Part shown: positions 1 to 12,336 of the stretch, one piece after another | How the letters are laid out: each line of letters starts with the position of its first letter | How positions within the stretch are numbered: position 1 is the first letter of the stretch | DNA from: Quercus robur | Lineage: Eukaryota; Streptophyta; Magnoliopsida; Fagales; Fagaceae | Assembly (NCBI RefSeq): GCF_932294415.1 | Contig: NC_065535.1 | Location: 89,730,862-89,794,861, forward strand | Direction of reading: 5' to 3' | DNA length: 64,000 nt | Notes under the pieces: model-generated | Seen by the model: only the letters and a program-made list of their open reading frames with translations | What the model was told of the DNA's origin: nothing | Database searches by the model: none | Position numbers and translations under genes: made by a program

Positions 1-1034
1 TTCTCAGGCCAACTTGCTTAATTTCTGCATAAAACGTCCTCCCTTAAACTTGTTAATTGCCCAACTCAGCTCATCAACCCAGCTTCAAAATTTGTTGGTA
101 AACAGATATTTCCTCAACACTTCCTTATTATCTTAGTAAAAGATCATTCAAAATATAGGTGATCTTGTGACTCCATCTGACTCTAAAAAATGTGCATAGG
201 ATGTCTCCACTATATCCCCATGCTGCTAGCCTTTCCCATGTTATAAGTCTGCTCTTCACAGCCAGCCAGAAAATAAATGTGTGCTTAGGGATATTGAAGC
301 AAACTTTGTTTGAGTGAAAACTACACTAACAATGAAGAAGTAACTTTCTAACTAAAATAAAATATCTGTAATATGCATATCCCAAAAGCCCTCCATGTTT
401 AGAAATAATTGTTTTATTTTTTCATACATTGAACATATTAAATCCTTTTAAGTTTTTAGAGGTTATTATGACACATGATTGAGTCTAGGTAGTAATTATG
501 CAACTAAGAATGCTTCCAAATACAGATTACACTGATAAATGGTTGATTTCCTTTGTGTGTACTTTGCCTTCAACTATAGCTCCATTATTAAGTAAATTTC
601 TATATTTTCAAATAGCCTCAAGCCAATCAGAAACAGTTTTTCCTATAAATGCAAGCCTTAGGAGGTGGCATAAATATGAAATAGCAGCAAAGACCCTTGT
701 CCACCTCAAAAAAATAAAATCCTCACACTTCCTGTTCGTGCCACACCAATTGAGTCCTCAGATATTAACTGCTAACCGACAATCATAATCGTACTTTGAT
801 CTAATTTCACCACTCATATAATTTTTTTTTAAAAGAACTGGTTTTCTCACCCAAATGCCCTTGCCTAGCTGAAGTTGTGCTAAATATAATTTAAAAACCC
901 ATGAAACTTTTTCAGTCATTTTAGCTAATATTAAAATCATAATCCTAACTAGTCTAGAAATACCATATGAGATACCCTTTAAAAAATGTATCACAATTTT
1001 CATTTTTAGAGGGAAAAGAAAAAGATATGATTAC
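1..1034 (-). other. Unresolved sequence downstream of PIGB exon 2 (probable intron)
   Basis: This lies on the 3' side of the second coding exon of the minus-strand PIGB-type gene. I looked on the minus strand for the next expected exon of the family (the block that follows the D-T-x-W-F-M motif) and found no convincing match. It is therefore most simply read as part of a long intron 2 that runs off the window. The open frames here are short, low in complexity and unlike known proteins. Confidence 0.5.
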
Positions 1035-1490
1035 CATGAACCATAGTGTATCCAGACCCAATATAGAAAGAACTTTATAGAGTACAGCAAATAGCACTGG
1101 ATGCAAATAGCTACGAATCCCCTTCTTCCACTCCCATGTCAAATGCCCATAGCTTCCATTTTCAACAACCAAAACAAACAAAACCCATTATTACTAAGCT
1201 AATTTTGAAGCATATTCCACTCCTTCTCAAAGCAAAATAAACACACAAAGAAATAAAGATGGAAATTGAAGTTACCCGAAAGCAATGCGGTGAGCAACTT
1301 CAAGGGCTTGCCAGTGTTCATCTGGGTTGAAATAGGTCTGCACCAACAAAGCATTGACCACCCGGAACGCCAAGCAGAGTGCAAAGACTCTCTTTGTTGA
1401 AGAAAATATAAAGGATTTTGAAAGTTTTGGTTTTTGGGTTGTGGGTTGATTGGGTGTTGGAATGGTTGGATTCTTGTGTCTCTGCCTCAT
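1035..1490 (-). CDS. PIGB: GPI mannosyltransferase III, 5' exons only (partial gene)
   Basis: First two coding exons of a GT22-family (Alg9/PIG-B type) ER mannosyltransferase, which adds the third mannose to the GPI-anchor precursor. The Arabidopsis homologue is APTG1. Exon 1 is 1276-1490 and exon 2 is 1035-1152. They are joined by a GT-AG intron, and the 333 coding bases read as 111 residues without a break. Exon 1 holds a short basic N-terminus followed by RVVNALLVQTYFNPDEHWQ, containing the acidic NPDEHWQ loop typical of GT22 enzymes. Exon 2 continues YGHLTWEWKKGIRSYLHP and ends at GLDTLWFM before a GTAAT donor. The ATG at 1490 is chosen because it is in frame with the motif and follows a non-coding stretch. 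The remaining exons lie beyond position 1, so completeness of the gene cannot be judged. PIGB is favoured over ALG9/ALG12/PIGZ because of the YGHLTWEW and LDTxWFM signatures; this comparison is from memory. Confidence 0.85.
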
Positions 1491-1506
1491 TGTTTCTAAC
1501 AGTCAC

Positions 1507-2205
1507 TTATACAAATATTATTCACCATATCATTTATCCCTGAAAAAATTTGCAAGGCACAAAAACAAGAAAAATGAAAAGAGCATATTATTCAACAGAC
1601 ACATATGCACTTTATTCTTCATTCAGATTCAGCAAAACCTTACTAGTACTAGAACTATGTACCTAATCAAAATGTGACAAATCCAAATAAAGTTTATAGC
1701 TTTATGTAAAAATATAAAAAATATTAAAAAAATTCAATATATGGGTATTATAGAACTAAACTTCTATTCCTCACCGGAGTACTAGTCGCCATTTCAGTCC
1801 AGTGGGTGGAAATGGAATTCAAAGCTTGGGGATTTCAGAGTGGGTTTGAATTTTGGGATTTGGGGATTTTGAGTTAAAGAAGAAAGAATAGGAAAAAAAT
1901 GGTGTTAATTTGAACTGGGCACCACGCAAAGGCGGCTCCGGCCACTTTTTTCCAGACTATCCGACCGGGTCTCCGCCGTGTTGGACTTGGATGTGGTGGT
2001 TCTTTGATCGGTATGACCAAGGCTTTAGAGATTTTGTGAAATTTGGGTATTAAATGAGGAAGAATTGGGTGTGGTAAGGTGTATTCCTTTATTTGTGAAA
2101 GGCTAATGTGGCTTCTTGGTATTGGAATGTGTAAAGAAAGGAGTTTGCACCAGTTGTTTTTGTTTTTTTGTTTTTCTTAATATCACCCAAAAATTAACCC
2201 CAGAA

Positions 2206-2236
<31 letters not shown>

Positions 2237-2630
2237 TTTCCTATTTTAACCAACCAAATTTCTAACTACGATTGTGTTTGAATACCATTTATTTGCTGAA
2301 AACTGAAAACTTATTGTTAAAAGCAATGTAACAAAATAATTTTTAAATGTGTGAATAGTATTACGAGACTCAAATTTACCTAAAAATCTATGTTTTGCTG
2401 ACTTTTGTGGGTCCGTAAACAGTACCTATGAAACTCGCTAAAAAAATGCTGACGCACAAATTGGGCAAAACGCCCAATCCAAACGCACAGTACATCCTCC
2501 CAATTTCATTGAAATTATATATTTTATTTAGAAAAGTACTAAGTTCATAATATTTTCACAAAAAATAATATATGATAAAATATTATTGGTTCTAATTTAA
2601 AGATACCACTTAAATTACTTTTTTATTTAC
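1507..2630. other. Intergenic region upstream of PIGB, with possible 5' UTR and a TA microsatellite
   Basis: No protein gene is supported. A GC-richer patch at about 1915-1985 (GGCGGCTCCGGCC, GTCTCCGCCGTG) stands out from the AT-rich surroundings. It could belong to a 5' UTR or promoter of the minus-strand PIGB gene. Around 2200-2240 there is a poly-A run passing into a TA microsatellite. The rest is AT-rich sequence without recognisable features. Confidence 0.4.
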
Positions 2631-2640
2631 TAATAACAAA

Positions 2641-3212
2641 TAAGAGTAGCAAAATTAGACACGACCTGCTAACCCGACATGACACAACACAAAATTAGCA
2701 AGTTATGGGTTGAGGCTTAATGGATTTGTGTCATATTCGGGTTGACATGACTGACCCGTTTAATAAACGGGTTGGGTTAGTGTTCAACCCATGGAACCCG
2801 TCTGACCTGTTTAATTAAATGACATTTTACCAATATGCCCTTCAAACTCTAGGTATATAAACTTATTAGTTGTTGTGGTTTATTTTCTTTTCACATATTA
2901 TGATTGATTCTTTGTGATATTGAGATATGTTTTAGTTTTGAATGATTATTTGTGATGTAGTTGCTCGTTAGTTCTGAATTTTATATTAAAAATATTTATT
3001 TGTTTGTTTTTTCATCAATTTTTTTTTTTCATTTTAATAAAATTTGATAAACAGGTCAACATGACTAACCCGTTTAATAAATGGGTCGTTTTAGGGTTGA
3101 AGAATTTTGACCCGTTTAATAAATATGTAGGGTTATTGTTGACCCATATAACCGGATATTTATGAGTTGAAATGACATGAACCCGACACACGAACACGAA
3201 TTGCCACCTCTA
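2641..3212. mobile_element. hAT-like non-autonomous element (about 572 bp)
   Basis: The ends are imperfect inverted repeats: TAAGAGTAGCAA on the left against TAGAGGTGGCAA (reverse complement of the right end), 9 of 12 matching. They are flanked by an 8-bp near-duplication, ATAACAAA / ATAACAAC. An 8-bp target duplication and a GAGGTGGCAA-like terminus fit hAT superfamily MITEs. Internally, ACCCGTTTAATAA and its complement recur several times as subterminal repeats. There is no transposase reading frame, so the element would depend on a partner. Confidence 0.7.
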
Positions 3213-3813
3213 ATAACAACTCATAATTAACAACCTGCAATTTATGATTTGTTATATAAGTGTTGTAAAAACATTATAAAGCATTTTTTTTCTCCCCAAA
3301 ATCTTTTTGCCATGTATTCTTCAAATTTTTGTCTCCCAAAATCTTCTCCACCCCATCACTTGGAAGAATTGAAATTCTATTCTTCCTCGAATTCAAGTAT
3401 AGTGTCAATTGTCCCATGCTGCTCATTAAGTTTAAAGAGTTGGTATTACATGTATGATGTATCTAATATATATATCCAATTTCACCCTCTTATATGAGGG
3501 CGGCGGATACATATATCTTATACATAATAAGTTTAAGGAGAAGTAGATGAAGAATGATACTCCTCCTTACCTTTCCAAGTCATAAAACTAATCGCCTGTC
3601 AAAGGTTATAAAATGCGATTGATCATGGTTGAAAGCAATAATCACATAAAAGTCCCCTAAGCTGCTTATTTCTTCCGTGTAGTAAAGGAGGTTTACTCAC
3701 GACCTCTATGGACTTTAAGCCGATAAAAACCATCTCCTACTACTAAAATAAAGGGTGAAGTATGAACTAAAAGTTCTTACTGGTTTCTAAAAAAAAAAAA
3801 AAAAAAAATCAAA

Positions 3814-3851
<38 letters not shown>

Positions 3852-5040
3852 TATATATGAATTGAGAGTTGGTGCCCTTTTGAGTTTTGAATAATAGGCT
3901 TCTCTTGATTGTGGACCTACCATGTCCCATGTTATTGGGCTTGGAACTCACTATTCCTCAAATTGGGGACCCAACATTTTGTCCCACAAAGATTAAAAAA
4001 TAAATAAATAAACCTATACTTTGCATTTTTTTTTTCAATGTATAATTCTACTTTGGATTTTGCACAACAAGAAAAATAAACAAAATAAGTTCATTCAAAT
4101 GCACATTAAAGATTAGGAGATTTTAATATATATATATATATATATATATACACTATTTTTAAGTAATAGATGTTATAAATTTAATCATCTATAAAATTAA
4201 AGTGAATTTCACAAAAAGTGGGACTAAAGAACAATGTAATGTAATACTAACTAATAATGTAGCATAATATATTTCTAGCAAGAAAAAAAAGAAGCATATT
4301 ATATTCTAATGCCTTGAATTAGTATGACTAAGTCAAGACCTCCAGTTATTAACTGACAACTTGACACATCAAGACTCCGATAGTATACGTGGTATTACCT
4401 TTATCGTCACTTAACATGGAATTGATGAGTACACACCAGAGCCTCCTTTTTAATTCAGCAAAAATAATAATAATAAAATAAAATAACAATTTGGAAATTC
4501 AATAATCCCTACTAAAATATATAAAAATCGATTTCTATTTTTCATGGCCACTTTGAGACTTGTTGGTATTGTTTTCTTCTATATTTTGAAACGTAAATGC
4601 ACAATACCTTTTGGAAGTGAAACAAGTAACAAACAACGGTTGTAATTTGAAACCATCTTCTACGTACTGATATGGATTCTTTTGTTCTCATAAAAGGAAT
4701 TAACAACATGTCTTGTCTGTCTTAGGCTTGGAATAGTACTAAAAAACTAAACAGAACCGATTAGACACACGTTTTTTTTTTTTTTTTTTTAAGATAACAA
4801 CAAATTGTAAAACTGTTAACGAGATAAAATCACAAATAAGCAATAATTGCATTTATGAACTCCCAAATGAAGTGTAAAACTGTTAACAATACCAGTTGGA
4901 CGTTATTACAACAAGAATGAAGGCAACATTAGTAGGCAAAAGATGCATGGTTGGATGTTAATTACAATTTTCTGGAAACTAACGCGGTTCTAAGGCTATA
5001 TTGTTGCTAATAATATTCATCAAGAAACAGGATGGTGAAA
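3213..5040. other. AT-rich intergenic region between the hAT-like element and CHX
   Basis: I see no gene here. It contains two adjacent poly-A runs followed by a TA microsatellite (about 3790-3858), a second TA microsatellite (about 4124-4151) and a poly-T run (about 4772-4790). Short open frames have no recognisable protein similarity. Confidence 0.5.
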
Positions 5041-5050
5041 TATTTTCTCT

Positions 5051-5058
5051 CTATAAAA
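5051..5058 (+). promoter_or_regulatory. Candidate TATA box of the CHX gene
   Basis: TCTCTCTATAAAAATT lies about 140 bp before the chosen CHX start codon. Position and sequence fit a plant core promoter, but the region is AT-rich, so a chance match is possible. Confidence 0.4.
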
Positions 5059-5193
5059 ATTATTAGTGCTAATTTTTTTTTTGGCCAATATTAGTGCTAA
5101 GTTTGATAAACCTCCATTGTTGTCATCTTTTCTTGGTACATTACTTGTTGTCTCTCTCGATAAATCAGTTAGGAATAAATTGAATCCAATCAA

Positions 5194-8100
5194 ATGGATG
5201 AAAGAATTGTGCCAAAAGAAGTCTGCATTAGTCTACCACCTGCTGTGAATTCAGATGGGGCTTGGACGAATATGACTGCACCTCTCACCGAGTTTTCATT
5301 GCCACTGCTTCAAACACAGATGGTTGCTATTTTCACCACTACCCAAATCTCTCATTTGGTTTTCAGGAACTTTGGACTACCAAAGTTTGTCTCTGAAATG
5401 ATAGTATGTCTTTTAATCCTTGAGATTAATTATTTCTTATTCTGATTTATGATACATACTTCTTTGTTTGCATGGCCAACCTGGAAAAAGCATAATTTTT
5501 GTCATAGACTCATAGTGATGTAAGCATTCAGAAAACACATTTGGGGTGGATTCTAATGGAACATTCTAGCGTTTACATTTTACTTGCAATGTAAATTTAC
5601 ATTGTAGACATACAAAAAGTGGCAAATATTGAATATATTTGCAAAATGTGTACAATATTTACCACTGTTTGCAAATCTATATAATATTTACAACTTTTTA
5701 TGCGATTATGATGCAAGTTTACATTGCAAATACAACGTAAATTTACAAAGGTCATGTAGAATAAGAGAGTGCAATATTTAATTACCATGGAACAACCACC
5801 CTTCCCTCCTCCCCCTAAAAAAAATGTTAAGAAGAAAGAGGAAAAAAAGAAAAGACAAGGCCTGAAAGTCGTGTTATCTTTCCGATTAATGTCTTTCCTA
5901 CTCAGTTTTGTCAAGAATTTGAAGTAGAGTCTCAACTTGTTGTAGGACTAGCTGTGGTCTCCCTATAATCTAGTGGTACGTGTTAAAATGATAATTTTAT
6001 GGCAGTATCTATGAGGCTACATTGATATTACAATTGAAAATCTTGGAAACACTTAATGGATTAGTATTGGCTGTGACGTAGTCTGTCATGTTGCTGTGAT
6101 TCTTTGTTTTCTTCCAAGATTTTATGCTTTAGTTATTATGAAATATGGAATAATTAACCAACTTGTTCAAATTATTAAATATATAATCCAGTTCTTTGGT
6201 TTGAAAAGACATACTAAAAATCTGTGATTTTATGTATGAACCAGGCTGGCATATTCTTCGGTCCTCAAATACTAGGACGCATAAAAAACTATGGAGAATT
6301 CATGTTCCCCCTTGTAAGTCAAGACCTGCTTGGTACAATATCTTTGTTAGGCTACACACTCTTTCTATTTCTAAGTGGAGTGAAAATGGATATGAGCATT
6401 ATATTTAGAACAGGAAGAAGGGCCATGTATATTGGTGCTTGTTCCCTAATATTGCCTTTAATAGTTGGTATGACTACGCAAAAGCTCCTCGGTGATCATT
6501 GGGGACTAGGTGGCAAAGAAAGACTGCAACTTATCCTTGCAACCGCAACACATTCTTTGACACCATTTCCAGTCATTTCTTGCCTCCTAAGTGAACTCAA
6601 AATCTTAAATTCTGAAATTGGTAGACTTGGGCTATCTGCAGCAGTTGTGAGTGACTTGTTCAGTACCTTTCTCACCAGTATTTTCAGATTGGCTAAAGTG
6701 GCATATGATCAATCAACTAAAGAGGCTTTCATGGATTTTGGGATTATTATAGTCTTTCTCCTCCTTGTTGTGTTTGTTGCTCGGCCTGCTATGTATTGGA
6801 TGATCAGACAAACCCCTGAAGGCAGGCCTGTGAGGGACATCTATATCTACACCATCATTTTTGCAGTGTTGTGTTCAGGTTTGCTGTCTAATTGGTTTAA
6901 CCAATTGATTGTGTTTGGGCCTTTTATTTTCGGTTTGGCTGTACCAGATGGACCACCATTGGGATCTACTCTAGTCAATAAGTTCGATTGCATGGTGTCT
7001 GGTGTGCTTTTGCCGGTCTTTGTAACCACAAGTATGATGAAGGTGAATCTGTCAAACATCAATTTCCATAGCAATGTAGCAATTTGCCATGCAATCGTTT
7101 TGGTTATTGTTATCATCGCCAAGTTTGGAGGCTGTTGGGTGCTTTCATATGTCACCAAAATACCTAAGAATGATGCCATCACACTATCTCTCATCATGAG
7201 TTGCAAAGGCGTTGTTGAAATGGCCGACTATAGCTTCGCCAGAGGCAATAATGTACGTTAATATACTTTCCATGACATAAAATCATTTGTTTCATTTTCA
7301 GTGTTCTACTTTATTCTCCATCAATTGCATCTTACCACACCTCCCCCTTTATTTATTTTCCAATAAAGCAACCAAAGTTTTAAATTCTAATCATCATACT
7401 CAATTTATATAACTTTTTTTTTTTAAATTCAACGCAGAACTTAAACATGGAGATCTTTAGTGTTGGAATGCTTGCTGTTTTAGTCACTGCAAGCATTGTG
7501 CCAATTATGATAAGACGCTTGTACGATCCATCGAGGAAATATGCAGGCTACCAGAGAAGAAATGTTATTGATCTTAAACAAAATGCAGAGCTCCGAATAC
7601 TTGCCTGCATCCACAGACCAGACCACATTACTGCCATTGTTGACCTACTTGAGACAATACATCCAACAAGGGAAAAACCCCTTGCTGTTCATGCTCTTCA
7701 CCTGATTGAGCTAATTGGTAGAGCCTCCCCAATCTTCATTTCACACCAAATGCAAAAGAAAACACTTACTAACCGCTCCTACTCCCAAGATGTCATTCTT
7801 GCGTTCACCCACTTCCAGAGAAACAATCATGAAGCTGTACTCGTCAATGCCTTTACGGCCATCTCCCCACCCAAGCTAATGCACGAGGACATCTGCACGC
7901 TTGCACTGGACAAACTCACTGCTCTTATAGTACTCCCATTCCATCGGAAATACGCCATTGATGGTTCTGTTGAATTTGACGACCCCACCCTAAGGACCCT
8001 AAATTCTAGTGTCATTGAGATAGCACCTTGCTCTGTGGCAATCCTTGTTAACCGTGGCCATATGAGACGCTTAAATTCAACACCTGCTGTGGTGGGGTCA

Positions 8101-8556
8101 TATAGTGTTGCTGTGATCTTCGTGGGAGGCAATGACGATAGAGAGGCACTTTCTATAGCTAAACGCATGGTGATGGACTCTGGCATTCGCCTAACTGTGG
8201 TACATTTGATTCCTGAGGGTGAAGAAGGCATTACTGATTGGGAAAAAATGCTGGATTCAGAGGCATTGAAGGAACTCAAGCACAAAAGTAGTACTAGTGA
8301 TGGTGAAGGTTATGTAGTTTATGTAGAGGAGAGAATGAATGGTGGTCCTCAGACAGCAACAAAATTGAGAGAACTAATAGATGACTTTGACCTTTTCATA
8401 GTTGGGAGAAGATACAATGTGGAGAGCCCTCTAACAATTGGTCTTGATGAATGGAGTGAATTCCCAGAGCTTGGGGTTATGGGAGACTTGCTTGCCTCTA
8501 CAGATTTCAATGCCAGATGTTCAGTCTTGGTGGTGCAACAACAACAAATGACATAG
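5194..8556 (+). CDS. CHX: Cation/H+ antiporter, CHX family (three exons)
   Basis: Membrane monovalent-cation/proton exchanger of the plant CHX (CPA2) family, which acts in K+ and pH homeostasis on the plasma membrane or endomembranes. Exons are 5194-5403, 6245-7252 and 7438-8556, all with GT-AG junctions in phase 0, giving 778 aa, within the usual CHX range of about 780-850. Residues 1-70 hold the N-terminus and first helix, ending FVSEMI. Residues 71-406 carry the exchanger domain: AGIFFGPQILGR, the LFLSGVKMD helix, ATATHSLTPFPVI, SAAVVSDLFS and SLIMSCKGVVEMA. Residues 407-778 start NLNMEIFS and contain the two soluble C-terminal modules, including LRILACIHRPDHI, IVLPFHRKYAIDG and LFIVGRRYNVESP. 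Start codon: first ATG in frame with exon 1, about 140 bp below a TATA-like box. The sequence looks most like the CHX3/4/15 clade, but the exact orthologue is not certain. No break or missing core segment is seen. Confidence 0.92.
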
Positions 8557-9479
8557 TATAGCAGACTGACAGAAGGTGAAAAGTGTTAACCATTTACAGC
8601 CTATGTAGTTCCAAATTTCTATGTAGGTAGTTCACCTCTTTTTCTTTTTCCTTTTTTTTTCTCTCCCTTAAATTCACACTTTTTCCCCATTAAATTCACA
8701 TTCTTGGTTGCACTGGTGTATGATATTTCTCCTCTCTCTACATTTGGCAACTAGATTAATTTGATTTTAGACAACAAAGCCAAAAGTTCAATGTGTATGT
8801 TCCTTCAAGAGTAAGAGAAATCTCATTACATTTGGCAACTAGATAAATTTTATTTAAGACAACAAAGCCAGAAGTTCACTGTGTACGTTCCCTTAAGAGA
8901 GCAAGAGAAACTACTTGGTTGCAAATGTCCAACTCAACAACGGCAGAGTTAGAAATTTTGAAATTTTTTTTCAAAGGGACCAAGTTTAATTGATCAATCA
9001 TTTTTAAATCCACAAACTAATAAACGTATATTCTTTCTACAAAATAATAATAATAATAATAATAATTAATACACATATACATCGTTTATACTTGAAACGT
9101 GTCTTTAATATAATTTATTCTTGGGGACCCCAAAAAAAATTGATTTTTTCTATATATATATATACATATATATATTGTTGCTAAACTTCAATGGCATTAA
9201 GTTAAAAGGGAAAACAATGATTTATTCTATATATTATTTTCTCAAATATATGAAAATTTCATCAAATTAGTTTTTTATAATTAAAACAAATATTTTCTTT
9301 CATTAAGTTATGTATACTTTTCCATTAAATTATGTTAATCACAATTAATATTCTGGTTTTTCAGAAGAACAATTAATATTCTTTAAATAAATTTTTTATA
9401 GATTTGATAGGATTTGAAACTATAGTGTCAACTTTATAATAATTACTCGTCATCATTAATTAAGCCAAAAAATGAATTG
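8557..9479. other. 3' flank of CHX and AT-rich intergenic DNA
   Basis: Probable CHX 3' UTR followed by AT-rich DNA. A direct near-duplication of about 60 bp is visible at about 8742-8800 and 8828-8890 (both contain ACATTTGGCAACTAGAT and GACAACAAAGCCA). An ATA/AAT trinucleotide run lies at about 9043-9066. No gene is seen. Confidence 0.5.
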
Positions 9480-9568
9480 GTCTCTTTTTTGTTTAGCTTG
9501 GATTTGAACCCAAGTGTTTTATTTGACGATAAGAAACTTTACTCATTAATCAAATTGGAATCCACATT
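9480..9568 (-). mobile_element. Possible tRNA-derived SINE remnant
   Basis: Read on the minus strand, a stretch with AATTTGATTAATGAGTAAAG is followed about 35 bp later by GGGTTCAAATCC, which resembles an RNA polymerase III B box. A 3' body, tail and target duplication were not identified, so this is weak. Confidence 0.3.
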
Positions 9569-9782
9569 CTTTAAACATTTTTATTAGGTTTTTAAAAAAT
9601 ATAAAAATAGCTGTGAAAAAAAATAAAAGTGCACAAATAAATAAGTTTTAGATAAATCAAATAGTAAATGTTACTTTATATGTCTTGATGTACTCATGTA
9701 CCTAATCTATAATAACAATAATCTATATAATATATATATATCTAAAAGTTGAAGATTGGCATTTATTTTTGCTACATCAGCG

Positions 9783-9945
9783 TAGCATCTCGGTCCACTT
9801 CGTTTCATTTCAGTCTACTTCAGTCTATTTCAGTCCATGTGATCGACTTCGATCTAGTTTGGTCCACCTTAGTCCATTTTGGTGTCCACTTTGGTCTACT
9901 TTGGTTCATTTAAATTCATTCGGTCAATTTGGTTCATTTTGACAC
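9783..9945. repeat. Degenerate tandem decamer array (TTCAGTCYAY-like)
   Basis: About fifteen consecutive diverged copies of a 9-10 bp word are visible (TCGGTCCACT, TCAGTCTACT, TCAGTCTATT, TCAGTCCATG, TTGGTCCACC, TTGGTCTACT and others). The array is non-coding and starts just after GCTACATCAGCGTAGCATC. It looks like an old minisatellite rather than part of a gene. Confidence 0.7.
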
Positions 9946-11045
9946 ACTTACTTAAAAATGGGAAAAGAGGGGTTGAAAGTACCTATTCTATATTCAAATT
10001 TATTAAAAAATATAGATCTCAAACTTGTTTCAAATTCTATTAAATTTTACAATTTAATCTCAAATTTATTTCACATATATTTAATGAATCCAAATTCATT
10101 TTAAACACGTCTAGCTATTTACTTTATTTTGCTTAAAAATAAACAACTTAACATTACTTATTGCTAAATTCTAAAACACTACTAAATTACATTCAAACCT
10201 CATAGCCACAATATCTAGTCTAAGGCCTAACATATATTGAGTAATATAAATCAATAAATATTTGTTGAATATTCTATGACTATGTCTACCAATTACTATT
10301 ACCATTAATAATATTAAGATTCTAAAAGAACATTTAGATTATACCGCAAGACTAAGAGAGTGAGATAAAGAAATGGTAGATAAAGTTAATCATAAAGAAA
10401 TTATGATTAGGCGAAATGTCTAATAACATGTTATAGTCAACCATTAAATAATTGTACTCACCTATAAAGTAAAATAAAATAACTGCAATATTTGTATGTA
10501 TTTGCTAAGTATTACTCAAAACTAAGATCATTTTGCCAACTTGATGTATATGGCATTTGAATAATTTACCAAATTAATAATTTGTCCTAGATTCTCAATA
10601 GAAAATCAATGGAAACGCAAAATTTTAAAAGTCAAATGTTATAATTTTCTTGGTATAATACGCTTGAACTTAATAATGAAAATATGAGTAGTTTCAATTT
10701 GCTAGATTGTGGAAAACAATTTAATTTTTTTTGAAAACGTTCAATACTAAGGGATCAATTGAAAATATGAGCTATTTCAAAAGTGCCACTAACTTACCAA
10801 CTTCCAAACCAAACCAACTATTGAAAGCAGTTTTTACTTGGTAGGGACTTTAATTGTTCAAGTAAAATAACTTTTACTAATTGAGTTGATTAGAATCCAA
10901 GCATTATCCAAATTTAAGATGTATAAATAATATTATTAATTTTTCCTCTCTTTGGGTCCACTAAAAGCCTATTTTTATTTTATAATTAAATAGTTGGGGG
11001 TAGGAGAGGGGGGATTTATACCCCAAATGTCTATGTTAGAATACT
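9946..11045. other. AT-rich intergenic region
   Basis: No gene, RNA gene or clear mobile-element end was recognised. The sequence is very AT-rich and free of long open frames. Confidence 0.5.
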
Positions 11046-11047
11046 AA

Positions 11048-11475
11048 AATATGCCAGGTAATACCTAAAAAAAAAACAAACAAACAAGCAAGTAAACCAT
11101 AAGATATGCCAAGTAATACCTAAAAAACAAACGAACAAGCAAACCAAAAGGGACAACTTAAGGAGAAATTGCACCTAACATTAAAACAAAAAAAAAAAAT
11201 TAAAAAAAGAAGAAGAAGCAAGTAAACCATAAGATATGCCAAGTAATACCTAAAAAAAACAAACAAACAAGCAAACCAAAAGGGGCCAATTAAGGAGAAA
11301 TTGCACCTAACATTAGATAAATAAATAAAAATACCTAAAAAAGACAAACAAACAAGCAAGTAAACCATATGATATGCCAAGTAATACCTAAAAAACAAAC
11401 AAACAAACAAGCAAGCAAACCAAAAGGGGCCAATTAAGGAGAAATTGCACCTAACATTTAAAAAAAAAAAAAAAA
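11048..11475. repeat. Composite minisatellite of two alternating modules
   Basis: Module A (GATATGCCAAGTAATACC followed by AAACAAACAAGCAA) occurs four to five times, starting near 11050, 11115, 11234, 11330 (partial) and 11370. Module B (CAAATTAAGGAGAAATTGCACC-like) occurs three times, near 11150, 11285 and 11430. Spacing is irregular because the A-rich joints vary. The minus strand happens to stay open for 133 codons across it, but the product is only the repeat itself. Confidence 0.8.
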
Positions 11476-12010
11476 TCCAATTGACATTAATATAAAAGGA
11501 GAGGGAAAAGCAAGAAGCCATGATATTAACTCGTCAGCTAGAGCTTCTTAACTAGTCGGCAAAACGCATTTTCTTACAAACATAGCATTAGCATTAGTTC
11601 AGGTGATGATAATAACTCAACAATGTACAATCTATAGGTATAGGACATGTTAATTTTGTGCTAGTTAAATTAGTTTTCAGCTAAACAAAGTAGAGGATAT
11701 CACTCATCAAAATTCCAATTCCAGCGCAAACACAAGTAAATCCATTTTCATAATGGGCCTCACTTTCATCTATTACTTATATTGAGATTCCAGAGTTTAT
11801 ATTTTAATGACGATTACATTAATTTTTCCAAAGCAAATATGTCACTATAAGCTCACTTTACATTTCAAAATATAAATGATAAATACATTTTTTTTTTTTT
11901 TAAATGATCCCATAAACAAGTTTGTAACAATATCGCAGAAAAGCATGTCAAGGAATAAGAAAAAAACAAAAATAGCACAAAATAAATGATGCTATACAAA
12001 CATTGCAAAG
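11476..12010. other. Intergenic region and probable GNAT 3' UTR
   Basis: No gene is seen. The right-hand portion, just beyond the GNAT stop codon on the minus strand, should carry its 3' UTR and polyadenylation signals. A poly-T run lies at about 11890-11901. Confidence 0.4.
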
Positions 12011-12297
12011 TCACAGCTGCGTGCCAGGGAGACCAGTCCATAAAAGCAGTCTTCGAGGCCGATCTAGAAATCTGGCTCGCCAGGCAGGCTCATCATTTTC
12101 ATATACAAAACTACTCTTCATATACAAGTTCTTTGCTGGTTCATTGTCAATAGCCACGTGGACATATAGATCAGTTATGCCTGAAAAAAATCCACGAATC
12201 CAGTTGAAATATCAGGTTAGCTTGGCTTAATCCTTTCCAGCATTTGCATAAATAAAATTGATAAAAAAATAAAAAAATATCAATTAAATTCAAGTGT

Positions 12298-12336
<39 letters not shown>

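Noticed and set aside
7827..8285. 152-codon minus-strand ORF opposite CHX
   Set aside because: It is antisense to the well-supported third exon of CHX and has no recognisable motif.
11120..11521. 133-codon minus-strand ORF rich in Phe/Leu/Tyr
   Set aside because: It is the translation of the composite minisatellite at 11048-11475 and contains the repeat three times. It is not a protein gene.
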